Source of the DNA: Kitasatospora phosalacinea
Lineage (GTDB): Bacteria; Actinomycetota; Actinomycetes; Streptomycetales; Streptomycetaceae
DNA length: 64,000 nucleotides
Reading direction: 5' to 3'
Assembly: GCF_030268885.1 (NCBI RefSeq)
Contig: NZ_BSSA01000009.1
Location: forward strand, 186,001 to 250,000
Positions 45,627-53,914 of the stretch are shown piece after piece. Position numbers and translations under genes: made by a program. Below the pieces are notes generated by a model. It worked only from the letters and a program-made list of their open reading frames with translations. It ran no database searches and had not been told where the DNA came from. Every line of letters begins with the position of its first letter. Within the stretch, counting starts at the first letter, position 1.

Positions 45627-46007
45627 TCAGGGGGCGAAGGAGCCGTCCGGGCCGCCGGTGCACAGCAGGCCGGCGGGGGAGGAGAGCTGCCAGGGGTGGG
45701 CCGGGCCGCCGGGGGCCGGGTCGGGGGCGACGGCGAGGACGTGGCCGGTGTCGAAGGCGAGGTGCAGGCCGCCGGCCGGGGTGACGGCGGTCGCGGTGAT
45801 GACCGCGTCCGCGAGCCGCCCGAGCGCACCGGAGGGGGAGAGGCCGAGCGCGGGGTAGAAGTGCTCGACCTCCGTGCCGTGCCGCAGCCGGAAGTCGTTC
45901 TCGACCGTCAGCAGCAACTCGCCGTCCAGGTGCAGCAGCAGCCGGTTGCCGCCGCCGAGCGACCGCACCGCACGACCGTCCAGTTCGGACCCGATCGACC
46001 GAGCCAC
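45627..46007 (-). CDS. DUF6188-like protein
   Basis: A 126-residue beta-rich protein: RAVRSLGGGNRLLLHLDGELLLTVENDFRLR, a central IGRLADAVITATAV-type strand, then GLHLAFDTGHVLAVAPD and HPWQLSSPAGLLCTGGPDGSFA. The order of strands fits the DUF6188 family of small actinobacterial proteins, of unknown function. The assignment is moderate. GGGAGG upstream supports the GTG at 46007. The open frame extends much further upstream as a shadow of the Nudix gene. Confidence 0.65.
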   Translation of the reverse strand: MARSIGSELDGRAVRSLGGGNRLLLHLDGELLLTVENDFRLRHGTEVEHFYPALGLSPSGALGRLADAVITATAVTPAGGLHLAFDTGHVLAVAPDPAPGGPAHPWQLSSPAGLLCTGGPDGSFAP

Positions 46008-46147
46008 CCCGTACCTCCCGATCCTCGCGCCGCACCGGCGGACACCGTCCCGACCTGCCCATTCATACCCGGCGCGACCCCCGGTACCCGCCGCGAACCG
46101 CCGACCGGACCGGAGCGGGACCGGAGCGCCGCCCGGACGGGAGGGGC

Positions 46148-47203
46148 TCAGGCCGGGTTCGCCGCGGGCGCGCCGTCCACCAGTTCCGCCGGTCCGGCGG
46201 TCGGCGGCAGGGCGCGCACCGCCAGGCAGGCCGCCAGCCGCCGGGCCGCGGGCGGGGTCAGGACCCGGGCGGCGTCCTGCGGGGCGAACAGCCGCCACTC
46301 GGCGATCTCCTCCTCCTGGACGCGGACCGCCGCCAGCAGGTCCGGCCCGGCCGTCCCGCCGTCGTACACCAGCGTCAGGTGCGGCTGTTCCCCCGCGCGG
46401 CCGGTCACCCAGTCGACGCCGAGCAGCCGCCCCGGCCCGCGCCGCCAGCCCAGCTCCTCCAGGGCCTCGCGCCGGGCGCCCTCCCGGGGCAGCTCCCGGT
46501 CCGCCTCGACCGACCCGCCGGGCAGCACCCAGGGCGACTCGCCCCGCCACGGCTGCAACCGCACCAGCAGCACCCGCCCGTCCGGGTCGGTGAACAGCAT
46601 CCTGGCCTTGGCCCGGAGCCGCGGGCGGCTGGCGTAGTACGTCGGCCTGTCCATCGGCGGTGGCGGCGCGTCCCGCCCGGCGGCGGGCGGCAGCAGCCCG
46701 GCCAGCGCGGCCGCGCCGAGGTACGCGGGGGCGAGGCGCGGCGGCAGGTGCAGGGCCGAGTGGCCGACGGGGAGGCCGTCCGCGAGCTCCAGCGGCGCGG
46801 CCGAGCGCGGGGCCCGCAGGCAGGCGCCCATCCGGCGCGACAGCAGCGGCGGCACGGCCGACAGCAGCAGGTCGGTCGGCAGGTGGACGATCGCGTCCAG
46901 CTCCGCGGTCTCCAGCCGGACGGCGGCCCGCTGCTCGGCGGTCAGCGGTTCGGCCCAGTACAGGAAGGCCGCGATCGGCGGCCGGTGGTGGTCCCGCGAC
47001 CAGTCCAGGCAGGCGAGTTCGCGCAGGACGGGCGTGACGCCAAGCTCCTCGCGGATCTCCCGGACGGCGGTGTGCCGGGGCGAGGGGTCCGCCGCATCCC
47101 AGCCGCCGCCGGGCACCGCGATCGGGTGCTTGCTCCGGTACGAGGTCCGCACCACGAGCACCCGGCCGTCCTCGTCGGGGAACAGCACCCCCGCCGCCGC
47201 CAT
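46148..47203 (-). CDS. Tandem Nudix hydrolase
   Basis: A 351-residue protein with two Nudix domains. The first box is GGGWDAADPSPRHTAVREIREELG (about residues 27-50); the first Glu of the canonical box is replaced, but the metal-binding REIREELG helix is intact. The second box, GGSVEADRELPREGARREALEELG, is near residue 230. Nudix enzymes hydrolyse nucleoside diphosphates linked to other groups; the substrate is not apparent. The two halves are joined by a Pro-rich segment of about 60 residues. The ATG at 47203 follows GGGAG; a TTG 18 bases earlier is an alternative. Confidence 0.87.
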   Translation of the reverse strand: MAAAGVLFPDEDGRVLVVRTSYRSKHPIAVPGGGWDAADPSPRHTAVREIREELGVTPVLRELACLDWSRDHHRPPIAAFLYWAEPLTAEQRAAVRLETAELDAIVHLPTDLLLSAVPPLLSRRMGACLRAPRSAAPLELADGLPVGHSALHLPPRLAPAYLGAAALAGLLPPAAGRDAPPPPMDRPTYYASRPRLRAKARMLFTDPDGRVLLVRLQPWRGESPWVLPGGSVEADRELPREGARREALEELGWRRGPGRLLGVDWVTGRAGEQPHLTLVYDGGTAGPDLLAAVRVQEEEIAEWRLFAPQDAARVLTPPAARRLAACLAVRALPPTAGPAELVDGAPAANPA

Positions 47204-47318
47204 GATCTCCCGCCCGCTCAACCCGACCCCCTCGCCCGTCTCCGCCCGCTCCCGCCCAGCATGCCCCACCCCGCCCCCGCGCCACCGCACCCCGTACGAA
47301 CCGGTGGCGGAACGGCGA

Positions 47319-47356
47319 CGGGCCCGTGACGGACCGGGAAGGTCGCCACGGGCCCG
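47319..47356 (-). terminator. Hairpin after the DUF1508 gene
   Basis: A 10-base perfect stem (CGGGCCCGTG at 47319-47328, CACGGGCCCG at 47347-47356) extended inward by GGACC/GGTC pairing. It lies about 60 bases after the DUF1508 stop on the minus strand and is a plausible terminator. Confidence 0.6.
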
Positions 47357-47416
47357 CGGCCCGGCGCGTCACGGCCCGTCGCGGGCCCGCCGCGGCCGGT
47401 GGCGGCCGACGCGCCG

Positions 47417-47605
47417 TCAGGCGTTCGCCGGAGCCTCCAGTAGCTGCGCGTACGGCGCGAGCTTGCGGATCGACTCGATGTTCTTCAGGCACTGCTCGCG
47501 GGACTCCTCCGGCTCGCCGGTCACCACGACCGAACCGTTGCTCGCCTTGAGGCGGAAGCGGTGGTTGCCCGACTCGTCCACGTACAGCTCGAACTTCCCA
47601 GCCAT
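47417..47605 (-). CDS. DUF1508 (YegP-like) protein
   Basis: A 62-residue protein, MAGKFELYVDESGNHRFRLKAS..NGSVV with CLKNIESIRKLAP, a classic single YegP/DUF1508 unit that forms a small beta-alpha domain. The role is unknown in spite of wide distribution. The ATG at 47605 is chosen because the protein then starts as known relatives do; AGAGG lies upstream. It is divergent from helR, with an intergenic region of about 380 bases. Confidence 0.9.
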   Translation of the reverse strand: MAGKFELYVDESGNHRFRLKASNGSVVVTGEPEESREQCLKNIESIRKLAPYAQLLEAPANA

Positions 47606-47893
47606 CGAAATGCACACCTCTCACTCGGGTAGCCCCCCGACGGCCAACGTAGGGTCAACTCCCGCTCCGCGCCTCCCGGATGTGCCGTTCGAGTGCGCCC
47701 GTGGCGCGGCCTGGACCGGGCGGGAGGCGTGGCGGCCCGCGAGGGGACACGCATTCCGCCCGGCCGCAACCCCCCGAAAGGGTCGTTCTTCTCCGGTGAA
47801 TCCGGCGGAGACACGGAAGTGCCGTTTTCTGCAAATCCGCCGCGGGCACAACTCCCGCCCGCCTGCAACGGTTTCGGCGAAGAAAATCGATTC

Positions 47894-47922
47894 TTGACAG
47901 CCTTGCGGCGCCTTCCTATATT
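47894..47922 (+). promoter_or_regulatory. Near-consensus promoter of helR with RAE-like half site in the spacer
   Basis: TTGACA (47894-47899), a 17-base spacer and TATATT (47917-47922) make a near-ideal housekeeping-sigma promoter in a stretch that is unusually AT-rich for this window. The spacer begins GCCTTGCGGC. This resembles the left half of the rifamycin-associated element (from memory GGGGCTTGCGGCAAGGCCC), which in known rifamycin-responsive genes overlaps the promoter; the right half does not match well. Transcription would start near 47929. The rest of the 47606-47893 intergenic region shows nothing else of note. Confidence 0.65.
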
Positions 47923-47985
47923 TCGTTCGGCGAATTCCCGGTGCCGAAAAACATTCCCGTAGTGCCGCTGATCTGGAGAAGCCTG

Positions 47986-50103
47986 GTGTCGAACGTCAAC
48001 GATCCCGCCGTGCGCGCCGTCGAGACGGAGCGGGATCGCGTGTCCGCCCTGTACGGGCTGCTCGCCGAGCGGATCTCCGCGGCGCGGGCGGAGCGGGCGG
48101 CCCTGCTGGGGGCGCCGGCGGGGAGCGCCGGTGAGGCGCGCGAGCGGGAGGACCTCGTCGAGCGGTGGGGGAAGGAGATCGGTCGGCTGGAGGGGGCCGA
48201 GCAGGGGCTGGTCTTCGGACGCATCGACCGGGCGGACGGCACGGTCCTGCGCATCGGGCGGATCGGGCTGCACACCGAGGAGGACGACCTGCCGCTGCTG
48301 GTGGACTGGCGGGCGAACGCCGCGCGGCCCTTCTACGAGGCGACACCGGTCCACCCGATGGGCCTGCGGCGGCGTCGGCACCTGCGCCTGGAGGGGCGCA
48401 CCGTCGTCTCGGTGAGCGACGAACTGCTGGACGGGACCGTCCCGACCGACGACGACGTGGTGGGGGACGGCCCGCTGGTCGAGGCGCTGTCGGCCCGGCG
48501 CACGGGCCGGATGCACACGGCCGTGGCGACCCTGCAGGCCGAGCAGGACGCGATCGTCCGCTCCCCCCACCGGGGGGTGACCGTGGTGCAGGGCGGGCCC
48601 GGCACCGGGAAGACGGTGGTGGCCCTGCACCGGGCGGCCTACGTCCTGTACGCGTTCCCGCGCGCCACCGAGCAGGGCGTCCTGGTGGTGGGCCCGAACG
48701 CCCGGTTCCTCGACTACATCTCCCGGGTCCTCCCCTCGCTCGGGGAGAACGACGTCGTGCTGGCGACCTGCCGGGAGCTGGCCGGAGTGCCCGCCGGCGC
48801 GGACCCGGACACGGCCGCGGACCCGGACACGGCCGCGGCGGACCCGTTCGACACGGCGCGGCTCAAGGGCGGTGGCGACCTCGCCGACGCCCTGGCCGCC
48901 CTGCTGCGCGTCCACCAGGCCCCCGCCGGCGGCTTCGCGGTGCGGGTCGGCCGGGAACCGGTCCGCCTGCCCGCCGCGGAGGTGGCCGCGGCCCGCGACG
49001 CCGCCCTGGCCGCCGTACCGGGGCACAACCCCGCGCGCGAGGTGTTCAGGGAACTCCTGGTCGACGCCGTCGTTGACGCGCTGCAACGGGACATGGGCGA
49101 CCTCCTGGAGCGGATCGACGCCGAGGCCGAACTGCTGACGGGCCTCGACCTCGACCGGTTCACGGGAGCCGCCGGGCACCGCGTCGAGGGCGCGGCCGAC
49201 CCGGGGCCGGCCCACGAACTGGACCTGGACGCCGTCCGGGCCGAACTCCTCGACGACGCCGCCGTCGACCGGGCGGTCGAGGCGCTGTGGCCGCGGCTGA
49301 CGCCCGGCGACCTGGTGCGGGCGCTCCTGACGGACGCCGACGCCCTCGCCACCCACCTGCCCGGCCTGACCGCGCCGGAGCGGGCCCTCCTGCTGCGCGG
49401 CCCCGACGCCCCGTGGACCGACGCCGACGCGCCGCTGCTGGACGAGGCGGCGAGCCTGGTCGACGGCCCGCCCGAGCGGACGTACGGGCACGTCGTCGTC
49501 GACGAGGCGCAGGAACTGACCGCCATGCAGTGGCGGATGATCGTCCGCCGCTGCCCGGCCAGGGCGATGACGCTGGTGGGCGACTTCGCCCAGGCGGGCC
49601 CGGTCGCGACGGCACGCGACTGGAAGGAGGCCCTGGGCCCCCACGTCGGACCGCGCTTCAGACTGCACCACCTGACGGTCAGTTACCGCACCACGCAGGA
49701 GATCCTGGAGAGCGTCCGGGACCTGCTCGCCCGGATCGCCCCCGACCAGCAGCCCACCCGCTCGCTGCGCAGCGGCGAGCACCCCCGCACCGTGACCGCG
49801 CCCCCGGACGGGGCGGCCGACGCCGTCGCCCGCGAACTCCGCGCCCAGCGCACCGCGCACCCGGGCGAACTCCTGGCGGTGGTCTGCGCGGACGCCCGGG
49901 TGGGCGAACTGACGGCCCGCGGCCTCGCGCGCCACGCCCGCATCGTGCCGGCCTCCGAGGCCCGGGGCCTGGAGTTCGACGGCGTCGTCGTCCTCGAGCC
50001 CGAGGAGATCGTCACCGCCCGCCCCGGCGGGGAGCGGGACCTCTACGTGGCCCTCACCCGGGCCACCAAGCGCCTGTGCACCGTCACCACCGCCCCGGCC
50101 TAA
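47986..50103 (+). CDS. helR: HelR-type RNA polymerase-recycling ATPase (HelD/UvrD-like)
   Basis: A 705-residue superfamily-1 helicase-like ATPase. It has an N-terminal coiled-coil arm (residues 5-70), Walker A GGPGTGKT (203-210), Walker B VVVDEAQEL near 502-510, and late motifs SEARGLEFDGVVVLEPEE and LYVALTRATKRL. HelD-class proteins bind RNA polymerase and free it from DNA or RNA. The HelR group also displaces rifamycin antibiotics and gives tolerance in streptomycetes. The assignment to HelR rather than HelD rests on length and promoter context. GGAGAAG fixes the GTG at 47986; a GTG at 47941 lacks a binding site. The stop codon lies exactly at an IS terminus. Confidence 0.85.
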   Translation: MSNVNDPAVRAVETERDRVSALYGLLAERISAARAERAALLGAPAGSAGEAREREDLVERWGKEIGRLEGAEQGLVFGRIDRADGTVLRIGRIGLHTEEDDLPLLVDWRANAARPFYEATPVHPMGLRRRRHLRLEGRTVVSVSDELLDGTVPTDDDVVGDGPLVEALSARRTGRMHTAVATLQAEQDAIVRSPHRGVTVVQGGPGTGKTVVALHRAAYVLYAFPRATEQGVLVVGPNARFLDYISRVLPSLGENDVVLATCRELAGVPAGADPDTAADPDTAAADPFDTARLKGGGDLADALAALLRVHQAPAGGFAVRVGREPVRLPAAEVAAARDAALAAVPGHNPAREVFRELLVDAVVDALQRDMGDLLERIDAEAELLTGLDLDRFTGAAGHRVEGAADPGPAHELDLDAVRAELLDDAAVDRAVEALWPRLTPGDLVRALLTDADALATHLPGLTAPERALLLRGPDAPWTDADAPLLDEAASLVDGPPERTYGHVVVDEAQELTAMQWRMIVRRCPARAMTLVGDFAQAGPVATARDWKEALGPHVGPRFRLHHLTVSYRTTQEILESVRDLLARIAPDQQPTRSLRSGEHPRTVTAPPDGAADAVARELRAQRTAHPGELLAVVCADARVGELTARGLARHARIVPASEARGLEFDGVVVLEPEEIVTARPGGERDLYVALTRATKRLCTVTTAPA
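50100..50103 (+). repeat. Target-site duplication CTAA (left copy)
   Basis: CTAA directly left of the IS terminal repeat at 50104, matched by CTAA at 51319-51322. It fits the YTAR target of IS5-group elements. It overlaps the helR stop codon. Confidence 0.8.
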
Positions 50104-50148
50104 AGGCTGTCCCGTACAGGTTCGGTACTTACAAGGAAGGAGGACGAT

Positions 50149-50496
50149 GTGGGATTCACCATCGAGCTTCGACGTGTTGTGTCCAAGGCGCGCACGGGGC
50201 GGGTTGCGGGTACCGGGCCGGCTCTTGGAGTCATTGAACGGATCGTGGAGGATGGCGAGCTGCACGCCGCGGTGAAGCGCCTGGGCGTCTACCGGCTTCC
50301 TACTCTCGCCGGACTGGATCCGTACAGGAACACGACCCTGCGCGCCACGGCAGTCGATGAGATGGTGGGCGAGATCGAGCGGTCCGGTCTCGAAGGCCTG
50401 CAAGGCGTCGAACGCGAAGTGCTCGCGACTCTGTTGGAGTGGGGTCGCCGCTGCCGGGGGGACCGTGCCTTGGTGATCGGCTTCGTTGGTGACTGA
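50149..50496 (+). CDS. Hypothetical passenger protein inside IS element A
   Basis: A 115-residue protein starting at a GTG with GGAAGGAGG eight bases upstream. The sequence is soluble and mixed alpha/beta: VGFTIELRRVVSKARTG, VIERIVEDGELHAAVKRLGVY, TAVDEMVGEIERSGLEGL and EREVLATLLEWGRRC. Third-position GC is visibly lower than in neighbouring chromosomal genes, pointing to a foreign origin. It lies wholly between the IS terminal repeats and ends ten bases from the transposase stop. I do not recognise a family. It may be cargo, a transposition regulator or a chance gene captured between ends. Confidence 0.65.
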   Translation: MGFTIELRRVVSKARTGRVAGTGPALGVIERIVEDGELHAAVKRLGVYRLPTLAGLDPYRNTTLRATAVDEMVGEIERSGLEGLQGVEREVLATLLEWGRRCRGDRALVIGFVGD

Positions 50497-50506
50497 AGGC
50501 CAACTT

Positions 50507-51274
50507 TCACCCGATCAGGGCGAGGCTGTGGAGGCGGGCGATGCCGAGCACGGCCTGATGGACACCGGGCCCGCGTAGGCGGCAGTCACGGAGGATCTTC
50601 CAGTTCTTCATGCGGGAGAAAACGTGCTCGACTCGGGCTCGTGCCCGTCGGTGGACGGCGTTGTCGGCTTCCTGCTGAGGCATCAGGTGTTCTTGGCCGC
50701 GACGTCGGCGGTGTGGCATGAGAACCCCTGTGCCTTGATAGCCGCCGTCGGCCAGTACGGGTGTGTCGCGGCAGGCCCGGTCGATGCCGGATTCGGTGAA
50801 GGCCCGGCAGTCGTTGCGGTTGCCAGGCAGCGGGAGACCGACAGCGACGACGAGCCTGCTGTTGGCGTCGATCACGACCTGGTGGTTGGTGGAGTAACGG
50901 TAGTTCTTGCTGGAAGCTGCGACCGTCCGGTCGCGGGTGGGCACCAGGGTGCCGTCCACGATGAGCACGGTGTTTTTGCGAGGCCGGCGCGCGGGTGCGA
51001 TCGCCAGCAAGGGCGCGAGATGGTCCAGCACACGGTCGGCGGCGGACTTCGAGATCCCGAACAGCGGGGCGACCTGGCGCAACGTCAGGTTCGTCCGCCA
51101 ATACGTCGCCACAAGCAACACACGGTCCTCCAGCGAAAGCCGCCACGGCCGACCTCGCCACACATCGCCACCACGGCGGCGGACCAGCGCAACCAGCTTG
51201 CCGAACTGCGACTCGCTCAACCTCGAAAACGGCTCGATCCACTTCGGATCACTCGCCGAGATCACCCCACCCAT
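50507..51274 (-). CDS. IS5-family transposase A (DDE_Tnp_4)
   Basis: A 255-residue single-frame transposase. The N-terminal helix-turn-helix has LTLRQVAPLFGISKSAADRVLDHL. The DDE catalytic core has VDGTLVPTRDR, the second acidic region VLADGGYQGTG, and the final RRARARVEHVFSRMKNWKILRDCR, whose Glu completes the triad. It is intact from start to stop and about 40-45 percent similar by eye to transposase B. It catalyses cut-and-paste movement of the surrounding element. Confidence 0.95.
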   Translation of the reverse strand: MGGVISASDPKWIEPFSRLSESQFGKLVALVRRRGGDVWRGRPWRLSLEDRVLLVATYWRTNLTLRQVAPLFGISKSAADRVLDHLAPLLAIAPARRPRKNTVLIVDGTLVPTRDRTVAASSKNYRYSTNHQVVIDANSRLVVAVGLPLPGNRNDCRAFTESGIDRACRDTPVLADGGYQGTGVLMPHRRRRGQEHLMPQQEADNAVHRRARARVEHVFSRMKNWKILRDCRLRGPGVHQAVLGIARLHSLALIG

Positions 51275-51318
51275 GCCATGACCAACGCACCAACCCCACA
51301 GCAGTTACGGGACAGCCT

Positions 51319-51322
51319 CTAA
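51319..51322 (+). repeat. Target-site duplication CTAA (right copy)
   Basis: Right-hand copy of the 4-base duplication produced by insertion of element A. It is also the first four bases of what was originally the terminal sequence of element B. Confidence 0.8.
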
Positions 51323-52189
51323 AGGTTGTTCCGTAAGGCTGGGATCGGGGCATTTCTCCTGTATGGGTGGGGTGCTGAGGGTTGAGCCGTTGTGGGTGGA
51401 GACGTTCACCGGGCTGCGGATGCGGCAGTTCGAAGGCCTGGTGAAGGTGGTGCGGGAGCGGGGCGGCAACGGGCCCGGTGGGGGCAGGCCCTGGTGTCTG
51501 CCGTTGGCGGAGCGGGTGCTGCTGGTGGCGGTGTACTACCGGACGAACCTGACGATGCGGCAGTTGGCGCCGCTGTTCGGCGTCTCGACGGCAACGGTGT
51601 GCCGCGTCGTGCAGCGCCTGGGCCCGCTGCTGGCGCTGGAGCCTGTGCGGCGGCCGGCTCCGGGCGTCGAGCGGTTGTGGATCGTGGACGGCACCCTCAT
51701 CCCGGTCCGCGACCGCGGCGTGGGCGCGGCCAGCCGCAACTACCGGTTCTCGGCTAACGTGCAGGTCGTCATCGACGCGGACACCCGCCTCGTGGTCGCC
51801 ACCGCCCGCCCGGCCCCGGGCAACAAGGCCGACGCCCACGTCTGGCGGGCCTCCGACCTGCCCGCGCGGTGCGCGGAAGCCACGGTCCTGGCGGACGGCG
51901 CCTACATCAACACCGGCCTGGTGGTCCCGCACCGCAGACGCGCGGGCCGCCCCCTGCTGCGGGCCCAGGAGGAGGACAACGCCGAACACCGACGCGTGCG
52001 CGCCCGCGTCGAGCACACCTTCGCCCGCATGAAGAACTACAAGATCCTCCGCGACTGCCGACAGAAGAACGACGGCCTGCACCACGCGGTGCAGGCCGTC
52101 GCCCACATGCACAACCTCGCCCTGACCGGATGAAACACCAGGTCAGAGCGCACTCAAGCCCGCCCTGCCACCACCTTCTGCAACAACCT
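51323..52189 (+). mobile_element. IS5-family insertion sequence B (about 870 bp)
   Basis: Left end AGGTTGTTCCGTAAGG (51323-51338) and right end AGGTTGTTGCAGAAGG on the complement (52189-52174): inverted repeats of 16 bases with three mismatches. The repeat also extends outward as GCCTAA on both sides once element A is removed, so the true ends may lie a few bases beyond these coordinates. It encodes one intact transposase. No direct duplication of four bases is visible at its borders. Confidence 0.8.
51363..52133 (+). CDS. IS5-family transposase B (DDE_Tnp_4)
   Basis: A 256-residue transposase with the same plan as transposase A: helix-turn-helix LTMRQLAPLFGVSTATVCRVVQRL, catalytic VDGTLIPVRDR, VLADGAYINTG, and RVRARVEHTFARMKNYKILRDCR. 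It is intact. It reads in the opposite direction to transposase A and has typical high-GC codon use, so it has probably been resident in streptomycetes for longer. Confidence 0.95.
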   Translation: MGGVLRVEPLWVETFTGLRMRQFEGLVKVVRERGGNGPGGGRPWCLPLAERVLLVAVYYRTNLTMRQLAPLFGVSTATVCRVVQRLGPLLALEPVRRPAPGVERLWIVDGTLIPVRDRGVGAASRNYRFSANVQVVIDADTRLVVATARPAPGNKADAHVWRASDLPARCAEATVLADGAYINTGLVVPHRRRAGRPLLRAQEEDNAEHRRVRARVEHTFARMKNYKILRDCRQKNDGLHHAVQAVAHMHNLALTG

Positions 52190-53638
52190 TTAGGCACCCG
52201 GGCGGTGGACGGTCAGTTCGCCGTACGCCGACAGGGCCGCGGACAGGTCGCCGGGCTCGTGCCGCAGGGTGGCGTCCAGGAAGGCGAGGGTGGCCGCGGC
52301 CGTCCGGCGCGGGCCGTCGGTGCGGCCGAGGGAACCGACCAGGGAGGGGACGGGCGGCAGGTAGAGCGGGGCGTCGGTGAAGGTGAGGTGGGCGGCGCCG
52401 GGGACGGTGAGGCGGTAGCCGGTCGCGGTGCCGAGCGCGAGCACCCCGGTCAGGCGCGGCAGGTAGCGCGGGTCGGTGGCCGGGCCGAGCTCCTGGGTGA
52501 GGGCCAGGACCGGCTGCGGGAAGGGGCGCGGGTCGGGGTCGCGCGGGTAGCCGTCCAGGTCGACGACGGCGGCGAAGCGGTGGTCCCGGCGGGCGGCCCA
52601 CAGGGCGGCGGCCCCGCCGAGGGAGTGGCCGGTCACCGCGGCCCGGCCGGTGTCCAGGCGCCCGGCCAGCGGGTCGCCGCCCTCGCCCCGGTCCAGGGCG
52701 CCCAGCCGGGTCAGGACGAAGCCCAGGTCCGCGGCCCGGACGTCCGCCGCCTCGACGGCCCGCGCCTCGTCCGCGGCGTCGTCGCCGGTGGAGGCGACCC
52801 GGGTGTCGACGGTGCGGCCGTCGGCGAGGACCACGGCCGCCGAGTCGTACGGGTGGTCCAGGGCCGCGACCAGGTAGCCGTGGCTGGCGAGCTCCTCCGC
52901 CCAGGCGGTGTTCTGCGTCCGCACGCCGCCCAGCCCGGGGGAGAACAGCACCACCGGGAAGCGCCCCCCGTCGCGGGCCACCGGCGCGTCCGCCACCGCC
53001 CGGCTGCGGGCCGACGGGACGCCGTCGACCAGGAACGCGGGCAGACCGGCGTAGCGGGCCAGCGCCGCGGAGACGGTGCGCGCCTCCTGCTCGGTGCGGC
53101 CGAGGTACCGGGCGCGCCGGGCGTCCGCGGGGGCGTCCTGCGCCGGGTACCAGAGCTGCACCACGACGGTGCGCCGGTCCGCGGGGTCGGGCGTGGCGGT
53201 CTCGGGGCGTTCCGGGTCGGTCCACTGCACCACCCTCGTCCCGACCGCGAACCGGCCCGTCGGCGCGGGGAAGTCCGGTACGGGGAACGCCCAGGCCGCC
53301 AACGGCCCCGCGGCCAGCAGCCCGGCACAGGCCAGTGACCCCGGCAGCGCCACCCACCACCGGGCCCGCCGCACCCGCCGACCCACCCGCCCCCGCACCA
53401 GCGGGACGACAGCGAACGGCAGCACCAGCGCGGCCCCCGCCAGCACCGGCCACAGCTGCCAGCGCACCCCCGTCACCCCCAGCGCGCCCGCCGACAGCAC
53501 GCACAGCGCCCCCGCCGCGACCGTCACCGGCGGCCGGGCGGCGGGCGGGAGCCAGCGCGCCACCACCAGGGCGAGGGCGCTCAGCAGGACGAGGAACTCC
53601 AGGGGGGACAGCTGCGGTCCCGTCACGATCTCGGTCAC
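52190..53638 (-). CDS. Alpha/beta hydrolase with N-terminal membrane region
   Basis: A 482-residue enzyme. Several membrane helices fill roughly the first 110 residues (LEFLVLLSALALVVARW, VAAGALCVLSAGALGV, WPVLAGAALVLPFAVVPLV). A PAF-acetylhydrolase-like alpha/beta-hydrolase domain follows, with the oxyanion segment PVVLFSPGLGGVRTQ, nucleophile AVTGHSLGGAA and VVDLDGYPRD; the catalytic His is probably in GAAHLTFTD. It is predicted to be a membrane-anchored esterase or lipase; the substrate is unknown. An ATG 36 bases upstream (53674) is an alternative start. Its stop codon TAA coincides with the terminus of insertion sequence B, so the original C-terminus may differ. Confidence 0.85.
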   Translation of the reverse strand: MTEIVTGPQLSPLEFLVLLSALALVVARWLPPAARPPVTVAAGALCVLSAGALGVTGVRWQLWPVLAGAALVLPFAVVPLVRGRVGRRVRRARWWVALPGSLACAGLLAAGPLAAWAFPVPDFPAPTGRFAVGTRVVQWTDPERPETATPDPADRRTVVVQLWYPAQDAPADARRARYLGRTEQEARTVSAALARYAGLPAFLVDGVPSARSRAVADAPVARDGGRFPVVLFSPGLGGVRTQNTAWAEELASHGYLVAALDHPYDSAAVVLADGRTVDTRVASTGDDAADEARAVEAADVRAADLGFVLTRLGALDRGEGGDPLAGRLDTGRAAVTGHSLGGAAALWAARRDHRFAAVVDLDGYPRDPDPRPFPQPVLALTQELGPATDPRYLPRLTGVLALGTATGYRLTVPGAAHLTFTDAPLYLPPVPSLVGSLGRTDGPRRTAAATLAFLDATLRHEPGDLSAALSAYGELTVHRPGA

Positions 53639-53914
53639 CCGGCCATCGTCGGCGGGCGGCCCGCGCCGCCACATCGCCCCGCGGTCGCCATCCGCCCGCC
53701 GTCCGCTCCGCTCCCGGTCGCAGCCCCGCCCGCCGCACCACCCTCCGCCCTGCGACCCGGGGAGGTGACCGCCCTCCTCCTGCGGTCGTACCCCGGTCCG
53801 GCCCGCTCCGACGCCGGGCCCATGCGCGGCCCCCGGCCCACCGCCTACCGTGGCAGGACGGCGCCCGTGCAGGGGGCGCGGAGGACGACGGACCGACGAC
53901 GAGGACGGGGGAAC

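Larger units (their letters stand above)
50104..51318 (-). mobile_element. IS5-family insertion sequence A (1,215 bp) carrying an extra gene
   Basis: Bounded by perfect 13-base terminal inverted repeats AGGCTGTCCCGTA (50104-50116 and complement 51306-51318) and flanked by 4-base CTAA duplications. It holds the transposase gene at 50507-51274 (minus) and, convergent with it, a 115-codon gene of unknown function at 50149-50496. The element is inserted at the left end of insertion sequence B. Intact ends, intact transposase and perfect duplication suggest a recent insertion. Confidence 0.88.
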
